Numbered from the stretch's first letter, positions 53,330 to 63,477 are shown. The stretch: DNA of 64,000 bases from Thalassospira mesophila (GCF_002115755.1 NZ_JFKA01000004.1:62001-126000); one strand, 5' to 3'. Program-made: numbers and translations. The notes: generated from the sequence alone by a model not told the origin.

Positions 53330-54657
53330 CGGCGCGGCGCTTTTCGGGGGATAGCGCCACGCCTGAAAATACCGGCACAAAACCGGGTAACGCAGGCGGG
53401 CAAAGCACCCGTCAGCACCACCCGGTCAGTTTTCTTCATGCCTTGGGCATTGTTTCCGCCCTTGGCATGAATGGCGAGGAAACCCGCGATACCCTGTTTG
53501 GCGACCGGCGCGCCAACATGGTAACAAGCAATAATTTTTTGCCCGACCGGACCGTCACCGTTGGCATGGTGCCCAGTGAACCACCTGCCCTGCCCGAAAA
53601 TTTACGCCATCACGATACCCGCAACAATCGCCTGCTTTGGGCGGCCACCTGCCAGATCAGCGACTGCATTGCGGCAACCATTGCCCGCTATGGTGCCGGA
53701 AGGATCGGCATTATTTTGGGCACCAGCACATCGGGCATTGATGAAGGCACACAATCTTACCGGCACTATTTGCAACAGGGCACGTTGCCGGAAAATTTCA
53801 GCTATGCGGGCCAGGAAATTGGTGCCCCGGCGGATTTCTTGCGCGAAGCCCTGGGGTTAGGCGGCCCGGCCTATGTTATTTCCACCGCCTGTTCATCAAG
53901 TGCCAAGGTGTTTTCCGCCGGGCAACGATTGATCCGGGCGGGCATATGCGATGCCGTGCTGATTGGCGGGGTGGACAGTTTATGCAGCCTGACCATTGCC
54001 GGTTTTGCCGCCTTGCAATCGGTTGCATCGGGGCTTTGCAACCCCATGAGCATCAACCGCGATGGCATTAATATTGGCGAAGGGGCCGCTGTTTTCATGA
54101 TGCGCCGCGATCAGGCCGATATTGCCCTGCTTGGCGTTGGTGAAACATCGGATGCCCATCACCCCAACGCGCCTCATCCCGATGGTATTGGCGCGCGCGC
54201 GGCCATGCAACAGGCCCTTGATCAGGCCGGTTTAATGCCATCTGACATTGCATATTTAAACATGCACGGCACCGCAACCCCGCTTAACGACAGCATGGAA
54301 GCCAAGGCCATTCACGACCTGTTTGGCGACAATGTGCCGGTCAGTTCCACCAAACCCATGACCGGCCACACCTTGGGGGCGGCAGGGGCGATTGAAGCCG
54401 CCATTTTATATTTATCCCTTGATGATGCCCAAAATAACGGTCCCCGCCTGCCCCGCCATATCTGGGATGGTGGCCGTGACGACAGCCTGCCAGACATTAA
54501 TCTGGTGACGGATCATAACAACCACCTTGCCCCCACCGCAAAATGCGCGATGCTTAGCAATTCGTTTGCCTTTGGTGGCAGCAATGCCGCCGTTATTCTG
54601 GCAACCGGCTGGCATCATGCGACAGACCCTGAGCCATATAACAAAACCGGCACTTGA
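53326..54657 (+). CDS. Beta-ketoacyl-ACP synthase (ApeO-like)
   Basis: A 443-residue ketosynthase with a complete triad: Cys in VISTACSSSAKVFSAGQR, His in LNMHGTATPLNDSMEAKAI and His in TKPMTGHTLGAAGAIEA, and NSFAFGGSNAAVIL near the end. In known systems ApeO forms a heterodimer with the ApeC-type partner and does most chain extension. The first 30 residues are extended and lack similarity, so a later start is possible. Followed after 27 bases by the dehydratase. Confidence 0.92.
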   Translation: MTARRFSGDSATPENTGTKPGNAGGQSTRQHHPVSFLHALGIVSALGMNGEETRDTLFGDRRANMVTSNNFLPDRTVTVGMVPSEPPALPENLRHHDTRNNRLLWAATCQISDCIAATIARYGAGRIGIILGTSTSGIDEGTQSYRHYLQQGTLPENFSYAGQEIGAPADFLREALGLGGPAYVISTACSSSAKVFSAGQRLIRAGICDAVLIGGVDSLCSLTIAGFAALQSVASGLCNPMSINRDGINIGEGAAVFMMRRDQADIALLGVGETSDAHHPNAPHPDGIGARAAMQQALDQAGLMPSDIAYLNMHGTATPLNDSMEAKAIHDLFGDNVPVSSTKPMTGHTLGAAGAIEAAILYLSLDDAQNNGPRLPRHIWDGGRDDSLPDINLVTDHNNHLAPTAKCAMLSNSFAFGGSNAAVILATGWHHATDPEPYNKTGT

Positions 54658-54684
54658 TCGCCGCCTTGCACAAGGCCCAAAACC

Positions 54685-55152
54685 ATGTCTTTTTCGCCCG
54701 CAACACCAACAAACCCGGCATTTCCGCCCGTGGCATCCCTGGTGCCCCACGCCGCCCCGATGTTGCTGATTGACCGCATCCTTGATGCCGATGATAACAA
54801 CATGACAGCCGAGGTTACCATTCAGCCCGGCAGCCTGTTTTGCGACCAGAACCATGGTGTGCCGGGCTATGTTGGTATCGAATATATTGCACAAACTGTT
54901 TCGGCCTATAGCGGCTGGCGCGCACAAAAAGCAAAGACAGAAGACCGCGAGGCAAAGCCCAAAATCGGCTATTTGTTGGGAACGCGCAAAATGACAATGA
55001 CGGTCGATGCTTTCAAACCCGGCGACCGGCTGGAAATTTTAGTTGAAAACATCTTTGAAGACGGCGAAATGGGTGTGTTCGAGGGCACAATTCGTTGCCA
55101 CCAACGCGTGATTGTCAGTGCGCGTGTAAACGTGTATCAGCCAGACACGTAA
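54685..55152 (+). CDS. Hotdog 3-hydroxyacyl-ACP dehydratase (ApeP-like)
   Basis: A 155-residue FabA/FabZ-like dehydratase. The family block is APMLLIDRILDADDNNMTAEVTI and the active-site region is GVPGYVGIEYIAQTVSAYSGW. It is the second hotdog dehydratase-like domain of the cluster, the other being fused to the ligase. Repeated dehydration after ketoreduction yields the conjugated double bonds. Gap of 53 bases to the reductase. Confidence 0.87.
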   Translation: MSFSPATPTNPAFPPVASLVPHAAPMLLIDRILDADDNNMTAEVTIQPGSLFCDQNHGVPGYVGIEYIAQTVSAYSGWRAQKAKTEDREAKPKIGYLLGTRKMTMTVDAFKPGDRLEILVENIFEDGEMGVFEGTIRCHQRVIVSARVNVYQPDT

Positions 55153-55205
55153 AAGTTAATAAACCGTCCTTCCATGTATATTCCGACCACAAATCGTAAG
55201 AACCC

Positions 55206-55931
55206 ATGACAGAAACCATTCTGGTAACAGGCGCAAGCAAGGGAATAGGGGCGGCAACGGCCCGCCGCCTTGCCCGTGATGGCTTTGATATCCTTGTTCA
55301 TTACCATTCTGACCAAGCAGGCGCACAGGCCATATGTAATGATATTGCCGCCTGTGGCCAACAGGCCCGCTTGATACAGTTTGATATCGCCAATCGCGAC
55401 CAAACCCGCACCGCCCTCGAACAGGATATTGCCCAATATGGCGCGCCTTATGGTGTGGTTCTTAATGCCGGGCTGACCCGTGACGGGGCCTTTCCCGCGC
55501 TGGAAGATGACGATTGGGACATTGTGATCAACACCAATCTGGGTGGTTTTTATAATGTGGTCAAACCACTGGTGATGCCGATGGTGCAACGGCGCAAACC
55601 GGGGCGGATTGTGGCCCTTACTTCCATTGCCGGGCTGGCGGGCAACCGCGGCCAGGTTAATTATGCCGCCTCAAAGGCCGGTATTATCGGGGCTGTCAAA
55701 TCGCTGGCACTGGAACTGGCGAAACGCAATATCACCGTAAATGCCGTGGCACCGGGAATTATCGAAACCCGAATGACCGCCGATCTGCCCGAGGCCGATT
55801 TGCGCGCCATGATCCCGCTGCGCCGCTTTGGCAAAACCGATGAAATTGCCGGGGCCATTTCGTTTTTATGTGGCCCCGATGCCGCCTATATCACCCGCCA
55901 GGTCATCAGCGTGAATGGCGGCATGTTATGA
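55206..55931 (+). CDS. 3-ketoacyl-ACP reductase (FabG-like, ApeQ)
   Basis: A 241-residue short-chain dehydrogenase. The NADPH motif TGASKGIGAAT, the NAG motif VVLNAGLTRDG, the catalytic Ser and the YAASKAG Tyr-Lys pair are present. It reduces the beta-keto group after each extension; with the dehydratases and no enoyl reductase in the cluster, the product stays conjugated. Its stop overlaps the last ketosynthase (ATGA). Confidence 0.94.
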   Translation: MTETILVTGASKGIGAATARRLARDGFDILVHYHSDQAGAQAICNDIAACGQQARLIQFDIANRDQTRTALEQDIAQYGAPYGVVLNAGLTRDGAFPALEDDDWDIVINTNLGGFYNVVKPLVMPMVQRRKPGRIVALTSIAGLAGNRGQVNYAASKAGIIGAVKSLALELAKRNITVNAVAPGIIETRMTADLPEADLRAMIPLRRFGKTDEIAGAISFLCGPDAAYITRQVISVNGGML

Positions 55932-57190
55932 GCCAGTCCTCACATACGTTTCCACGCCGGGTGGTTGTGACCGGCATGTCGGGCGTCACCGCCCTTGGCA
56001 ATGACTGGCCTACCATCCGCGCCCGCATGGATGCAGGCGACACCGGCATTTGCCGGATGGATGACTGGGACAATAAATATGATTTGCACACACGGCTGGC
56101 CGGGCCGGTTAACGGTTTTTCGTTAAAAGGCCAGTTTAACCGCAAACAATTGCGCAGCATGGGCCGGGTGGCACAAATGGCGCTGGCCGCCACGGACCGC
56201 GCGCTGGAAAATGCCGGTTTGCGCGATGAAACCGCCATTTTACGCGGCGGGCGGCTAGGCATTGCCTATGGGTCATCCTTTGGCAGCACGCCGCCGGTTC
56301 TGGGCTTTACCCGGCTATTTGAAACCGGGTCATCCAACGGCATTACCGCAACCAGCTATATCCAGATGATGAGCCATACCGCCGCGGTTAATATTGGCGT
56401 TTTATATGGTATTTGTGGCCGCATCATCCCCACATCCACCGCCTGCACATCGGGCAGCATGGGCATTGGCTATGCCTATGAAGCGATTAAATATGGCATG
56501 CAGGATGTTATGATAGCAGGCGGGGCCGAGGAACTTTGCCCCACCATGGTCGCCGTGTTTGACACATTATTTGCCACCAGCACCACCAATGACGATGCCG
56601 CCCACAGCCCCCGCCCCTATGATGCACGCCGCGACGGGCTGGTGATTGGCGAAGGGGCTGGTACGCTTATTTTAGAAGAATACAGCCACGCCACGGCACG
56701 GGGGGCAACGATTTATGCCGAAATTGTCGGTTTTGCCACCAATTCCGACGGCGCGCACATTACCCAGCCTGCGGCTGACAAAATGCAAATTGCCCTGCAA
56801 AATGCCCTGACGGATGCGGGCCTGTCGGCCAGAGATGTAGGCCTTGTCAACGGCCATGGCACCGCCACCAGCCACGGCGACCTTGCCGAGAGCATCGCCA
56901 CCCGGGCGGTGTTTGACCGTGCCGTGCCCATTCACACATTGAAGGGGCATTTTGGCCATTCCCTGGGGGCATGTGGCGCCATCGAAGCCTGGCTGGGCAT
57001 TGAAATGATGCGCGAAGGAAGGTTTATCGCCACCGCCAACCTTGAACAGGTTGATCCGCACTGTGCCGAGCTCGATTACGTGATGGGCACGGCAAGGTTG
57101 CTTGAAACCGACCACATCATGTCCAATAACTTCGCCTTTGGCGGCATCAACACATCGCTGATATTCCGCGCAGCTGACGCAATGCTTTGA
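55928..57190 (+). CDS. Beta-ketoacyl-ACP synthase (ApeR-like)
   Basis: A 420-residue ketosynthase with all three catalytic residues: Cys in STACTSGSMGIGYAYEAIKYG, His in VNGHGTATSHGDLAESI and His in LKGHFGHSLGACGAIEA. In characterised clusters ApeR is the second ketosynthase and may carry out the first condensation on the aryl starter. ATG 55928 overlaps the reductase stop. It is the last gene of the operon. Confidence 0.92.
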   Translation: MSQSSHTFPRRVVVTGMSGVTALGNDWPTIRARMDAGDTGICRMDDWDNKYDLHTRLAGPVNGFSLKGQFNRKQLRSMGRVAQMALAATDRALENAGLRDETAILRGGRLGIAYGSSFGSTPPVLGFTRLFETGSSNGITATSYIQMMSHTAAVNIGVLYGICGRIIPTSTACTSGSMGIGYAYEAIKYGMQDVMIAGGAEELCPTMVAVFDTLFATSTTNDDAAHSPRPYDARRDGLVIGEGAGTLILEEYSHATARGATIYAEIVGFATNSDGAHITQPAADKMQIALQNALTDAGLSARDVGLVNGHGTATSHGDLAESIATRAVFDRAVPIHTLKGHFGHSLGACGAIEAWLGIEMMREGRFIATANLEQVDPHCAELDYVMGTARLLETDHIMSNNFAFGGINTSLIFRAADAML

Positions 57191-57871
57191 ACCTGCCTCA
57201 ACGTCGGGGGCGTGTTGCACCACATTTCGGACCATTTTCTAACAAGTTGGCGGGTCATTTACGCCTTAAATTTTGGCAATTTGCCTGTTTTTAAGGCAGT
57301 ATTTTCTGGTGATGTGAACAAAATCACTGCATTTAAAAATGCTGTTTGAAATCATCGAGTCGCAAGACTCCGAACCGGGAAAATCGACTAATCTCACCGG
57401 CGACCGCCCCTTGAGCAAAGAACATAATTAATCACATATTTTCAATTACTTAGTCAGAATTATTCCAGTTCAAACCGGGTCAGCCTCCGCTAAAACGCTA
57501 CGCGGCGGATAAGCCCTGCCGATATTGGCGCAACCCAGATAGTCATAAAATACATAGCTTCCTCAAGCATCTGCGCGGTTTAGGGCATGTTCCCTGCCCT
57601 GCTTTACCCGCTCTCATGCTGCACCGGTTTGAGGGATTCAGGCCGTGATATGCCAGCCCGCCCGCAACGCAATTAAACAACTTACATTTCCGATTCAACG
57701 CAACAACCCATAAAATTAAATCATCTTTGCACAAAAAATTTTCAATTGTTTCTGTTTTATGGAATTGCCGCTTGCGGGAAACAATGTTTGTCATCAGTAT
57801 TTTCGCGTACGCATTAGTGGGGATGCTTCCCGCAACAGGGCGACCAAACAAAAACAAGGGAGACATACTGA
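57191..57871. other. Gene-free region between aryl polyene and opp operons
   Basis: About 680 bases with no convincing gene. An inverted repeat after the last ketosynthase (GCCTTAAA 57263-57270, TTTAAGGC 57290-57297) with a short T stretch may end the pigment operon. Small open frames on both strands lack ribosome-binding sites and family similarity. AT-rich sequence near 57660-57760 probably holds the opp promoter. Confidence 0.5.
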
Positions 57872-59530
57872 ATGTCATTCATCACGAAGACCAAAGGGGG
57901 TCTCGTGCACGGCTTCTTTAATTCGTCACGAGCTTTTCTTATTGGCACTGGCCTTCTTGCAAGCAGCATGGCTGCACTCGCGCCGGTTGCAGCACAGGCC
58001 GAAATGGTGCTGAACCGTGGCAATGGCTCCGAGCCGGGCAGCCTTGATCCGCAAATTGCCGAAGATGTTCCTTCCTCGCACATTCTGCGCGACCTGTATG
58101 AAGGTCTGGTTGGTGAAGAAGCCAGCGGTAAAATTGTACCCGGCGAAGCCGAAAGCTGGAAAATCAGCGAAGACGGCCTGACCTACACCTTTAAAATCCG
58201 CGATGATGCCAAGTGGACCAACGGCGACCCTGTGACCGCCAGTGACTTTGTTTTTGCCTGGCAGCGCGCAGTTGACCCGAAAACCGGTTCTGAATATTCG
58301 TTCCTGCTGGCCCCGATCAAAAATGCCGATGACATTACATCGGGCAAAATGGAGCCGAAAGAACTGGGTGTTAAGGCAATTGACGACAAAACCCTTGAAG
58401 TGGACCTTGCTGGCCCAACCCCCTATTTCCTTGGCCTGCTGACCCATTCCATCAGCTATCCGGTAAACAAGGCCACTGTTGAGAAATTTGGCGACCAGTG
58501 GACCCGTCCGGGCAATTCGGTCACCAACGGGGCCTTCAAACTGGAAGAATGGAACCCGCAATCGCGCATTGTTCTAAGCAAAAACGACAGCTACTGGAAT
58601 GCCGACAGCGTCAAGCTTGACAAGGTCATTTACTACCCAACCGAAAGCACCACCGCCGAGTTGAAGCGTTTCCGCGCTGGTGAACTGGACTGGACCTATG
58701 AAGTCCCGAACGACCAGATCAAATGGATCCGCGATAATATGAACGACGAATTCGTCGTTTCGAACTATCTCGGCGTTTATTACTACGGCTTTAACATGAC
58801 CAAGCCGCCGTTTGACAATGCCAAGCTGCGCGAAGCCTTCTCGCTGGCCATCAACCGCGACATCCTGATGGACAAAATCGTCACCGCTGGTGAAGTCCCG
58901 GCTTATGCCTATGTGGTGCCGGGCATGACCGGTTACACCCCGGTTTATGCCGATTTCAAGGACATGACCCAGAAGGAACGTAACGAAAAAGCTTACAAGC
59001 TGTATCAGGAAGCCGGGTATTCCAAGGATAACCCTGTTACCCTCGAAATTCGTTACAACACCAACGATAACCACAAGAAAATAGCCATTGCGATTGCCTC
59101 GATGTGGAAAAGCGTCTTTGGGGCCAAGGTCAACCTGGTCAACGAAGAATTCAAGGTCTTCCTTGAAACCCGTAAAGCCAAAGAGAAAACCCAGGTTTTC
59201 CGTGCAGGCTGGATCGGCGATTATAACGACCCGAACACCTTCCTTGAACTGTGGAAATCTGATTCCGGCCTGAATGACACCGGCTTTGCCGACCCGGAAT
59301 TTGACAAGCTGATGAAAGAAGCCTCGAATGAGCAGAACTCCGAAAAACGGATGGAACTGCTGCGCAATGCCGAGGAAATCTTCCTCAAAGCCAACGCTGT
59401 TGCCCCGATCTATCACTATGTGACCAAACACATGATCAAATCCTATGTCAAAGGCTGGGATGCCGATGGCAAAGGTCATGTCAACGTGATGGACCATGTT
59501 CGTTCGCAGTATCTGTATATCGACAAATAA
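57872..59530 (+). CDS. oppA: Oligopeptide ABC transporter, periplasmic binding protein
   Basis: A 552-residue family 5 solute-binding protein. A signal peptide (about 43 residues, ending VAAQAE) is followed by NRGNGSEPGSLDPQIAEDVPSSHILRDLYEGL, the classical OppA start, and YTFKIRDDAKWTNGDPVTASDFVFAWQRA. It captures oligopeptides for OppBCDF. A 13-bp hairpin between this gene and oppB probably sets its higher expression. GGGAGA precedes the ATG. Confidence 0.94.
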   Translation: MSFITKTKGGLVHGFFNSSRAFLIGTGLLASSMAALAPVAAQAEMVLNRGNGSEPGSLDPQIAEDVPSSHILRDLYEGLVGEEASGKIVPGEAESWKISEDGLTYTFKIRDDAKWTNGDPVTASDFVFAWQRAVDPKTGSEYSFLLAPIKNADDITSGKMEPKELGVKAIDDKTLEVDLAGPTPYFLGLLTHSISYPVNKATVEKFGDQWTRPGNSVTNGAFKLEEWNPQSRIVLSKNDSYWNADSVKLDKVIYYPTESTTAELKRFRAGELDWTYEVPNDQIKWIRDNMNDEFVVSNYLGVYYYGFNMTKPPFDNAKLREAFSLAINRDILMDKIVTAGEVPAYAYVVPGMTGYTPVYADFKDMTQKERNEKAYKLYQEAGYSKDNPVTLEIRYNTNDNHKKIAIAIASMWKSVFGAKVNLVNEEFKVFLETRKAKEKTQVFRAGWIGDYNDPNTFLELWKSDSGLNDTGFADPEFDKLMKEASNEQNSEKRMELLRNAEEIFLKANAVAPIYHYVTKHMIKSYVKGWDADGKGHVNVMDHVRSQYLYIDK

Positions 59531-59555
59531 TCGTTCGATTAACGGTCTGAACTCG

Positions 59556-59590
59556 CTGTCCGCCGCGCATCCACCTTGCGCGGCGGACAG
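59556..59590 (+). other. Intercistronic hairpin oppA-oppB
   Basis: Perfect 13-bp stem (59556-59568 with 59578-59590, nine-base loop), 25 bases after oppA and 18 bases before oppB, with no T run. Such structures after binding-protein genes are known to protect the upstream mRNA and give excess binding protein. Confidence 0.75.
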
Positions 59591-59607
59591 GCTTTGGGGA
59601 TAACCAT

Positions 59608-60528
59608 ATGCTTGGCTTTACATTGAAACGACTGCTCGGGGCGATCCCGACGCTTTTTATCATTGTCACCCTGTCTTTCTTTCTGATCCGGACCGCACCG
59701 GGCGGACCGTTTGACAGGGAACGTTCTGTTCCGCCCGAAGTTGCTGCCAACCTGAACGCGGTTTATCACCTTGATGAGCCGTTATGGATGCAATATGGCC
59801 GCTATCTGGGCGATGTGGTGCAGGGCGATTTTGGCCCGTCTTTCCAGTATCGCGACTTTACTGTGACAGAGCTGATCTTTCGCGGTTTTCCCGTGTCGCT
59901 GACATTGGGCGGATCGGCCATTTTTCTGGCTTTTCTGATCGGCACAACACTGGGAACGCTGGCCGCGTTAAAACAAAATTCCAAACTGGATTACGCCATC
60001 ATGGCCACCGCCATGACCGGCATTACCATTCCAAACTTTGTCATGGCGCCATTGCTAACCCTTGTTTTCGGGGTGTATTTGCGCTGGCTGCCGGTCGGTG
60101 GCTGGGAACAGGGGTTTGATCAGGTTATTTTGCCAATTATTGCCCTTGCCCTGCCGCAAATCGCCTATATCGCGCGTCTTACCCGTGGCTCCATGATCGA
60201 GGTTTTGCGATCGAACTTTGTTCGTACCGCGCGCGCCAAGGGCCTGCCCGAACGGGTGATGATTACCCGCCACGCCCTTAAAGCCGGTATTTTGCCAGTG
60301 GTTTCATATCTTGGCCCGGCAAGTGCGGCGGTTATTACCGGCTCGGTGGTGATCGAACAGATTTTCTCTATTCCCGGCATCGGGCGTTATTTCGTCCAGG
60401 GCGCGCTTAACCGCGATTACACATTGGTCATGGGTGTGGTCATTTTTTATGGCTCGCTGATTATTCTGTTCAATCTGTTGGTCGACCTTGTGTATGGCCT
60501 GCTCGATCCGAAGGTGAGGATGCAGTAA
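59608..60528 (+). CDS. oppB: Oligopeptide ABC transporter permease
   Basis: A 306-residue permease of the DppB/OppB family: MLGFTLKRLLGAIPTLFIIVTLSFFLIR is the typical start, with six helices and the ATPase-binding loop FVRTARAKGLPERVMITRHAL. Its stop overlaps the oppC start by one base. Confidence 0.95.
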   Translation: MLGFTLKRLLGAIPTLFIIVTLSFFLIRTAPGGPFDRERSVPPEVAANLNAVYHLDEPLWMQYGRYLGDVVQGDFGPSFQYRDFTVTELIFRGFPVSLTLGGSAIFLAFLIGTTLGTLAALKQNSKLDYAIMATAMTGITIPNFVMAPLLTLVFGVYLRWLPVGGWEQGFDQVILPIIALALPQIAYIARLTRGSMIEVLRSNFVRTARAKGLPERVMITRHALKAGILPVVSYLGPASAAVITGSVVIEQIFSIPGIGRYFVQGALNRDYTLVMGVVIFYGSLIILFNLLVDLVYGLLDPKVRMQ

Positions 60529-61445
60529 TGTTTGCAAAAACCACCCCCGGTTCCGCAACCGAGGCCGTTGATCTGGCTTTGGCTGGCGGAAACGTCAAAG
60601 GCCGTTCGCTGTGGGAGGATGCCTTTCGTCGCCTGCGCGCCAACAAGGCCGCCGTCATTAGCGTCAGCCTGCTGATTATCATTACCCTGGCGGCCATTCT
60701 GGTGCCGATGTTGCACCCCCATCCCTATGATGAAATTTACTGGGATTACATTCAGGCCCCGCCCGATATACAGGCCGGTTTCCTGTTTGGCACCGACACC
60801 AATGGCCGCGACCTTTTTGTCCGTTCCATGTATGGCGTGCGGGTTTCGCTGATGGTGGGCATTGTCGCCACGTCGGTTTCGCTGCTGATTGGTGTAACCT
60901 ATGGTGCGATTTCGGGCTATATGGGCGGGCGTACCGATAACATCATGATGCGCATTGTCGATATCATGTATTCGATGCCGTTCATGTTTTTCGTCATCAT
61001 GCTGATGGTGGTGTTTGGCCGCCATATTTTCCTGATTTTTGCCGCCCTGGGCGCGGTCGAATGGCTAACCATGGCGCGCATTGTCCGCGGGCAGGCTCTG
61101 TCGATCAAAAATCGGGAATTTGTCGAGGCTGCACGGGCATCGGGCGTTTCAAACTTCAACATCATCCGTCGCCACATTGTGCCCAATGCGCTGGGCCCGG
61201 TGATTGTTTATGTCACCCTGACCATCCCACAGGTGATTCTGATCGAAAGCTTCCTGTCCTTTTTGGGGCTGGGGGTTCAGGAACCAATGACCAGCCTTGG
61301 CGTGCTGATTTCCGAAGGTGCGCAGCAAATGGAAAGTGCGCCCTGGACGCTGCTGTTCCCGGCAACAATCCTGGCTGCCATTCTGTTTTGCTTTAACTTC
61401 ATTGGTGATGGGCTGCGTGATGCGCTTGACCCGCGCGACCGCTAA
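60528..61445 (+). CDS. oppC: Oligopeptide ABC transporter permease
   Basis: A 305-residue permease of the DppC/OppC family. The N-terminal RSLWEDAFRRLRANKAAVISVSLL block precedes the first helix. The periplasmic FGTDTNGRDLFVRSMYGVRVSL and the coupling loop EFVEAARASGVSNFNIIRRHIVPN are diagnostic. Followed after 14 bases by oppD. Confidence 0.95.
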   Translation: MFAKTTPGSATEAVDLALAGGNVKGRSLWEDAFRRLRANKAAVISVSLLIIITLAAILVPMLHPHPYDEIYWDYIQAPPDIQAGFLFGTDTNGRDLFVRSMYGVRVSLMVGIVATSVSLLIGVTYGAISGYMGGRTDNIMMRIVDIMYSMPFMFFVIMLMVVFGRHIFLIFAALGAVEWLTMARIVRGQALSIKNREFVEAARASGVSNFNIIRRHIVPNALGPVIVYVTLTIPQVILIESFLSFLGLGVQEPMTSLGVLISEGAQQMESAPWTLLFPATILAAILFCFNFIGDGLRDALDPRDR

Positions 61446-61459
61446 AGGAGCATGACGCC

Positions 61460-62470
61460 ATGAGCAATATTCTTGACGTTCAGGGCCTGACAACGGTCTT
61501 TAAAACCCATGATGGCGATGTCAAAGCCGTCAATGATGTCAGCTTTTCCATCAAGGCAGGCGAAGCACTGGGGATTGTCGGTGAAAGCGGATCGGGCAAA
61601 AGCCAGACGTTTCTATCGATCATGGGCCTGTTGGCAACCAACGGCTATTCCACCGGTTCGGCCAAACTGACCGGACAGGAACTGATCGGCCTGCCCACGC
61701 GCGACCTTAACAAGGTGCGCGGCTTGCGCATGTCGATGATTTTTCAAGACCCGATGACATCGCTTAACCCCTATATGCGCATTTCCAAGCAGCTTTCCGA
61801 AGTGCTGGTGCATCACAAGGGCATGAGCGAAAAAGACGCCCGTGCCAGTGCGCTGGAAATGCTGGACCGGGTGCGCATCCCCGAGGCCCGCAAACGGTTT
61901 GACATGTATCCGCACGAATTTTCGGGCGGGATGCGCCAGCGTGTCATGATCGCGATGGCGCTATTGTGTGAACCGGAACTTCTGATTGCCGACGAACCGA
62001 CAACGGCACTTGATGTAACAGTACAGGCACAAATTCTGGATTTGCTGGGCGATTTGAAACGCGACTTTAACACCGCCATTGTCATGATCACCCATGATCT
62101 GGGCGTTGTCGCCGGTATTTGCGACCATGTGCAAGTAATGTATGCCGGGCGCATTATTGAAAGTGCTCCCGTCAACGAACTGTTTGCCAACCCGCAACAT
62201 CCCTATACCGCCGGGTTACTGGCATCCTCCCCGCGCCTTGATATTGTCAATAGCGAGGAAAAGCTGACCACCATCCCCGGCCAGCCGCCCAACCTGCAAC
62301 GCCTGCCCACCGGGTGCAGCTTTGCCCCGCGCTGCCCGCATGCGTTTGATCGCTGTATCGCAGAGCTGCCCATGCCCCGGCCAACAGAAACCCGCAGCCC
62401 GGATCATTCGCCAGACGACATCCACGTCAAAGCCTGCCATCTGGAAGACCATAAGGGACTCGCCGCATGA
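61460..62470 (+). CDS. oppD: Oligopeptide ABC transporter ATP-binding protein
   Basis: A 336-residue ATPase with Walker A GESGSGKSQ, signature EFSGGMRQRVMIAMAL, Walker B LLIADEPTTALDVTVQ and H-loop MITHDLGVVAGICD. The C-terminal oligopeptide-type cysteine region reads CSFAPRCPHAFDRC, where related proteins bind an iron-sulfur cluster. Overlaps oppF by four bases. Confidence 0.95.
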   Translation: MSNILDVQGLTTVFKTHDGDVKAVNDVSFSIKAGEALGIVGESGSGKSQTFLSIMGLLATNGYSTGSAKLTGQELIGLPTRDLNKVRGLRMSMIFQDPMTSLNPYMRISKQLSEVLVHHKGMSEKDARASALEMLDRVRIPEARKRFDMYPHEFSGGMRQRVMIAMALLCEPELLIADEPTTALDVTVQAQILDLLGDLKRDFNTAIVMITHDLGVVAGICDHVQVMYAGRIIESAPVNELFANPQHPYTAGLLASSPRLDIVNSEEKLTTIPGQPPNLQRLPTGCSFAPRCPHAFDRCIAELPMPRPTETRSPDHSPDDIHVKACHLEDHKGLAA

Positions 62471-63459
62471 CTGTTGAACCTGTTCTTCTCGATGTCAAAG
62501 ACCTGAAGGTGCATTTCGATGTACCTGCGGGCGGTATTTTGTTCAAAAAAACGGTGCCGTTAAAAGCCGTTGATGGCGTCAGCTTTCAAATTAAATCTGG
62601 CGAAACACTGGGTGTGGTGGGCGAGTCCGGGTGTGGTAAATCCACGCTGGGGCGGGCCATTTTACGCCTGATCGAACCCACAGCAGGCGAAGCCGTCTGG
62701 CTGGGGCGCGATCTGGCGTCGATCAATCACAAACAGATGCAGGCCCTGCGCGCTGATCTTCAGATCATATTTCAGGACCCGCTGGCCTCCCTTGACCCGC
62801 GCATGACCATTGGCCAGATCATTTCCGAACCGCTGATCACGCACCGGCCCGAACTGACCAAGGCACAGGTCCGCGAAGAAGTGCGCGAAATCATGGAACG
62901 TGTCGGGCTTTTGCCCGATATGATCAACCGCTATGCCCATGAATTTTCCGGCGGGCAGTGCCAGCGCATCGGCATTGCCCGGGCGATGATCTTGCGCCCG
63001 AAACTGATTGTCTGTGACGAGGCGGTTTCGGCACTTGATGTTTCCATTCAGGCCCAAATCGTTAATTTGTTGCAGGAATTGCAGCGCGAATTTGGCCTGG
63101 CCTTGCTGTTTATCAGCCACGATCTTTCAGTCGTGCGCCATATCAGCCACCGTATTTTGGTGCTGTATCTGGGCAATGTGATGGAGATTGCGGACCGCGA
63201 CACCATTTATAACGCACCCAAGCACCCTTATACCAAGGCGCTGATTTCGGCCGTTCCCATTCCTGACCCGATCCTGGAACGCAACAAGGAACGCATTGTG
63301 CTAACCGGGGAGCTTCCCAGCCCGATCAACCCGCCTTCGGGCTGCGTGTTTCGCACACGTTGCCCCTATGCACGCGAAAAATGCGCCACCGATGTGCCAA
63401 AGATCGAGGTATTAGGCCCCAAACATCAGGTTGCCTGCCATTTTCACCGTGAAATGTAG
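62467..63459 (+). CDS. oppF: Oligopeptide ABC transporter ATP-binding protein
   Basis: A 330-residue ATPase with Walker [10 protein letters not shown], signature [16 protein letters not shown], Walker [18 protein letters not shown]-loop [14 protein letters not shown] and the C-terminal [14 protein letters not shown] region. In Walker B the usual Pro after DE is Ala (DEAVSALD), common in the OppF/DppF side. Last gene of the opp operon, followed by a strong hairpin. Confidence 0.95.
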   Translation: MTVEPVLLDVKDLKVHFDVPAGGILFKKTVPLKAVDGVSFQIKSGETLGVVGESGCGKSTLGRAILRLIEPTAGEAVWLGRDLASINHKQMQALRADLQIIFQDPLASLDPRMTIGQIISEPLITHRPELTKAQVREEVREIMERVGLLPDMINRYAHEFSGGQCQRIGIARAMILRPKLIVCDEAVSALDVSIQAQIVNLLQELQREFGLALLFISHDLSVVRHISHRILVLYLGNVMEIADRDTIYNAPKHPYTKALISAVPIPDPILERNKERIVLTGELPSPINPPSGCVFRTRCPYAREKCATDVPKIEVLGPKHQVACHFHREM

Positions 63460-63477
63460 CTTTTGCCGCAAACCGAA

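Noticed and set aside
57543..57871. Short open frames on both strands before oppA
   Set aside because: No ribosome-binding site, family motif or sensible composition; they overlap each other and the likely promoter.
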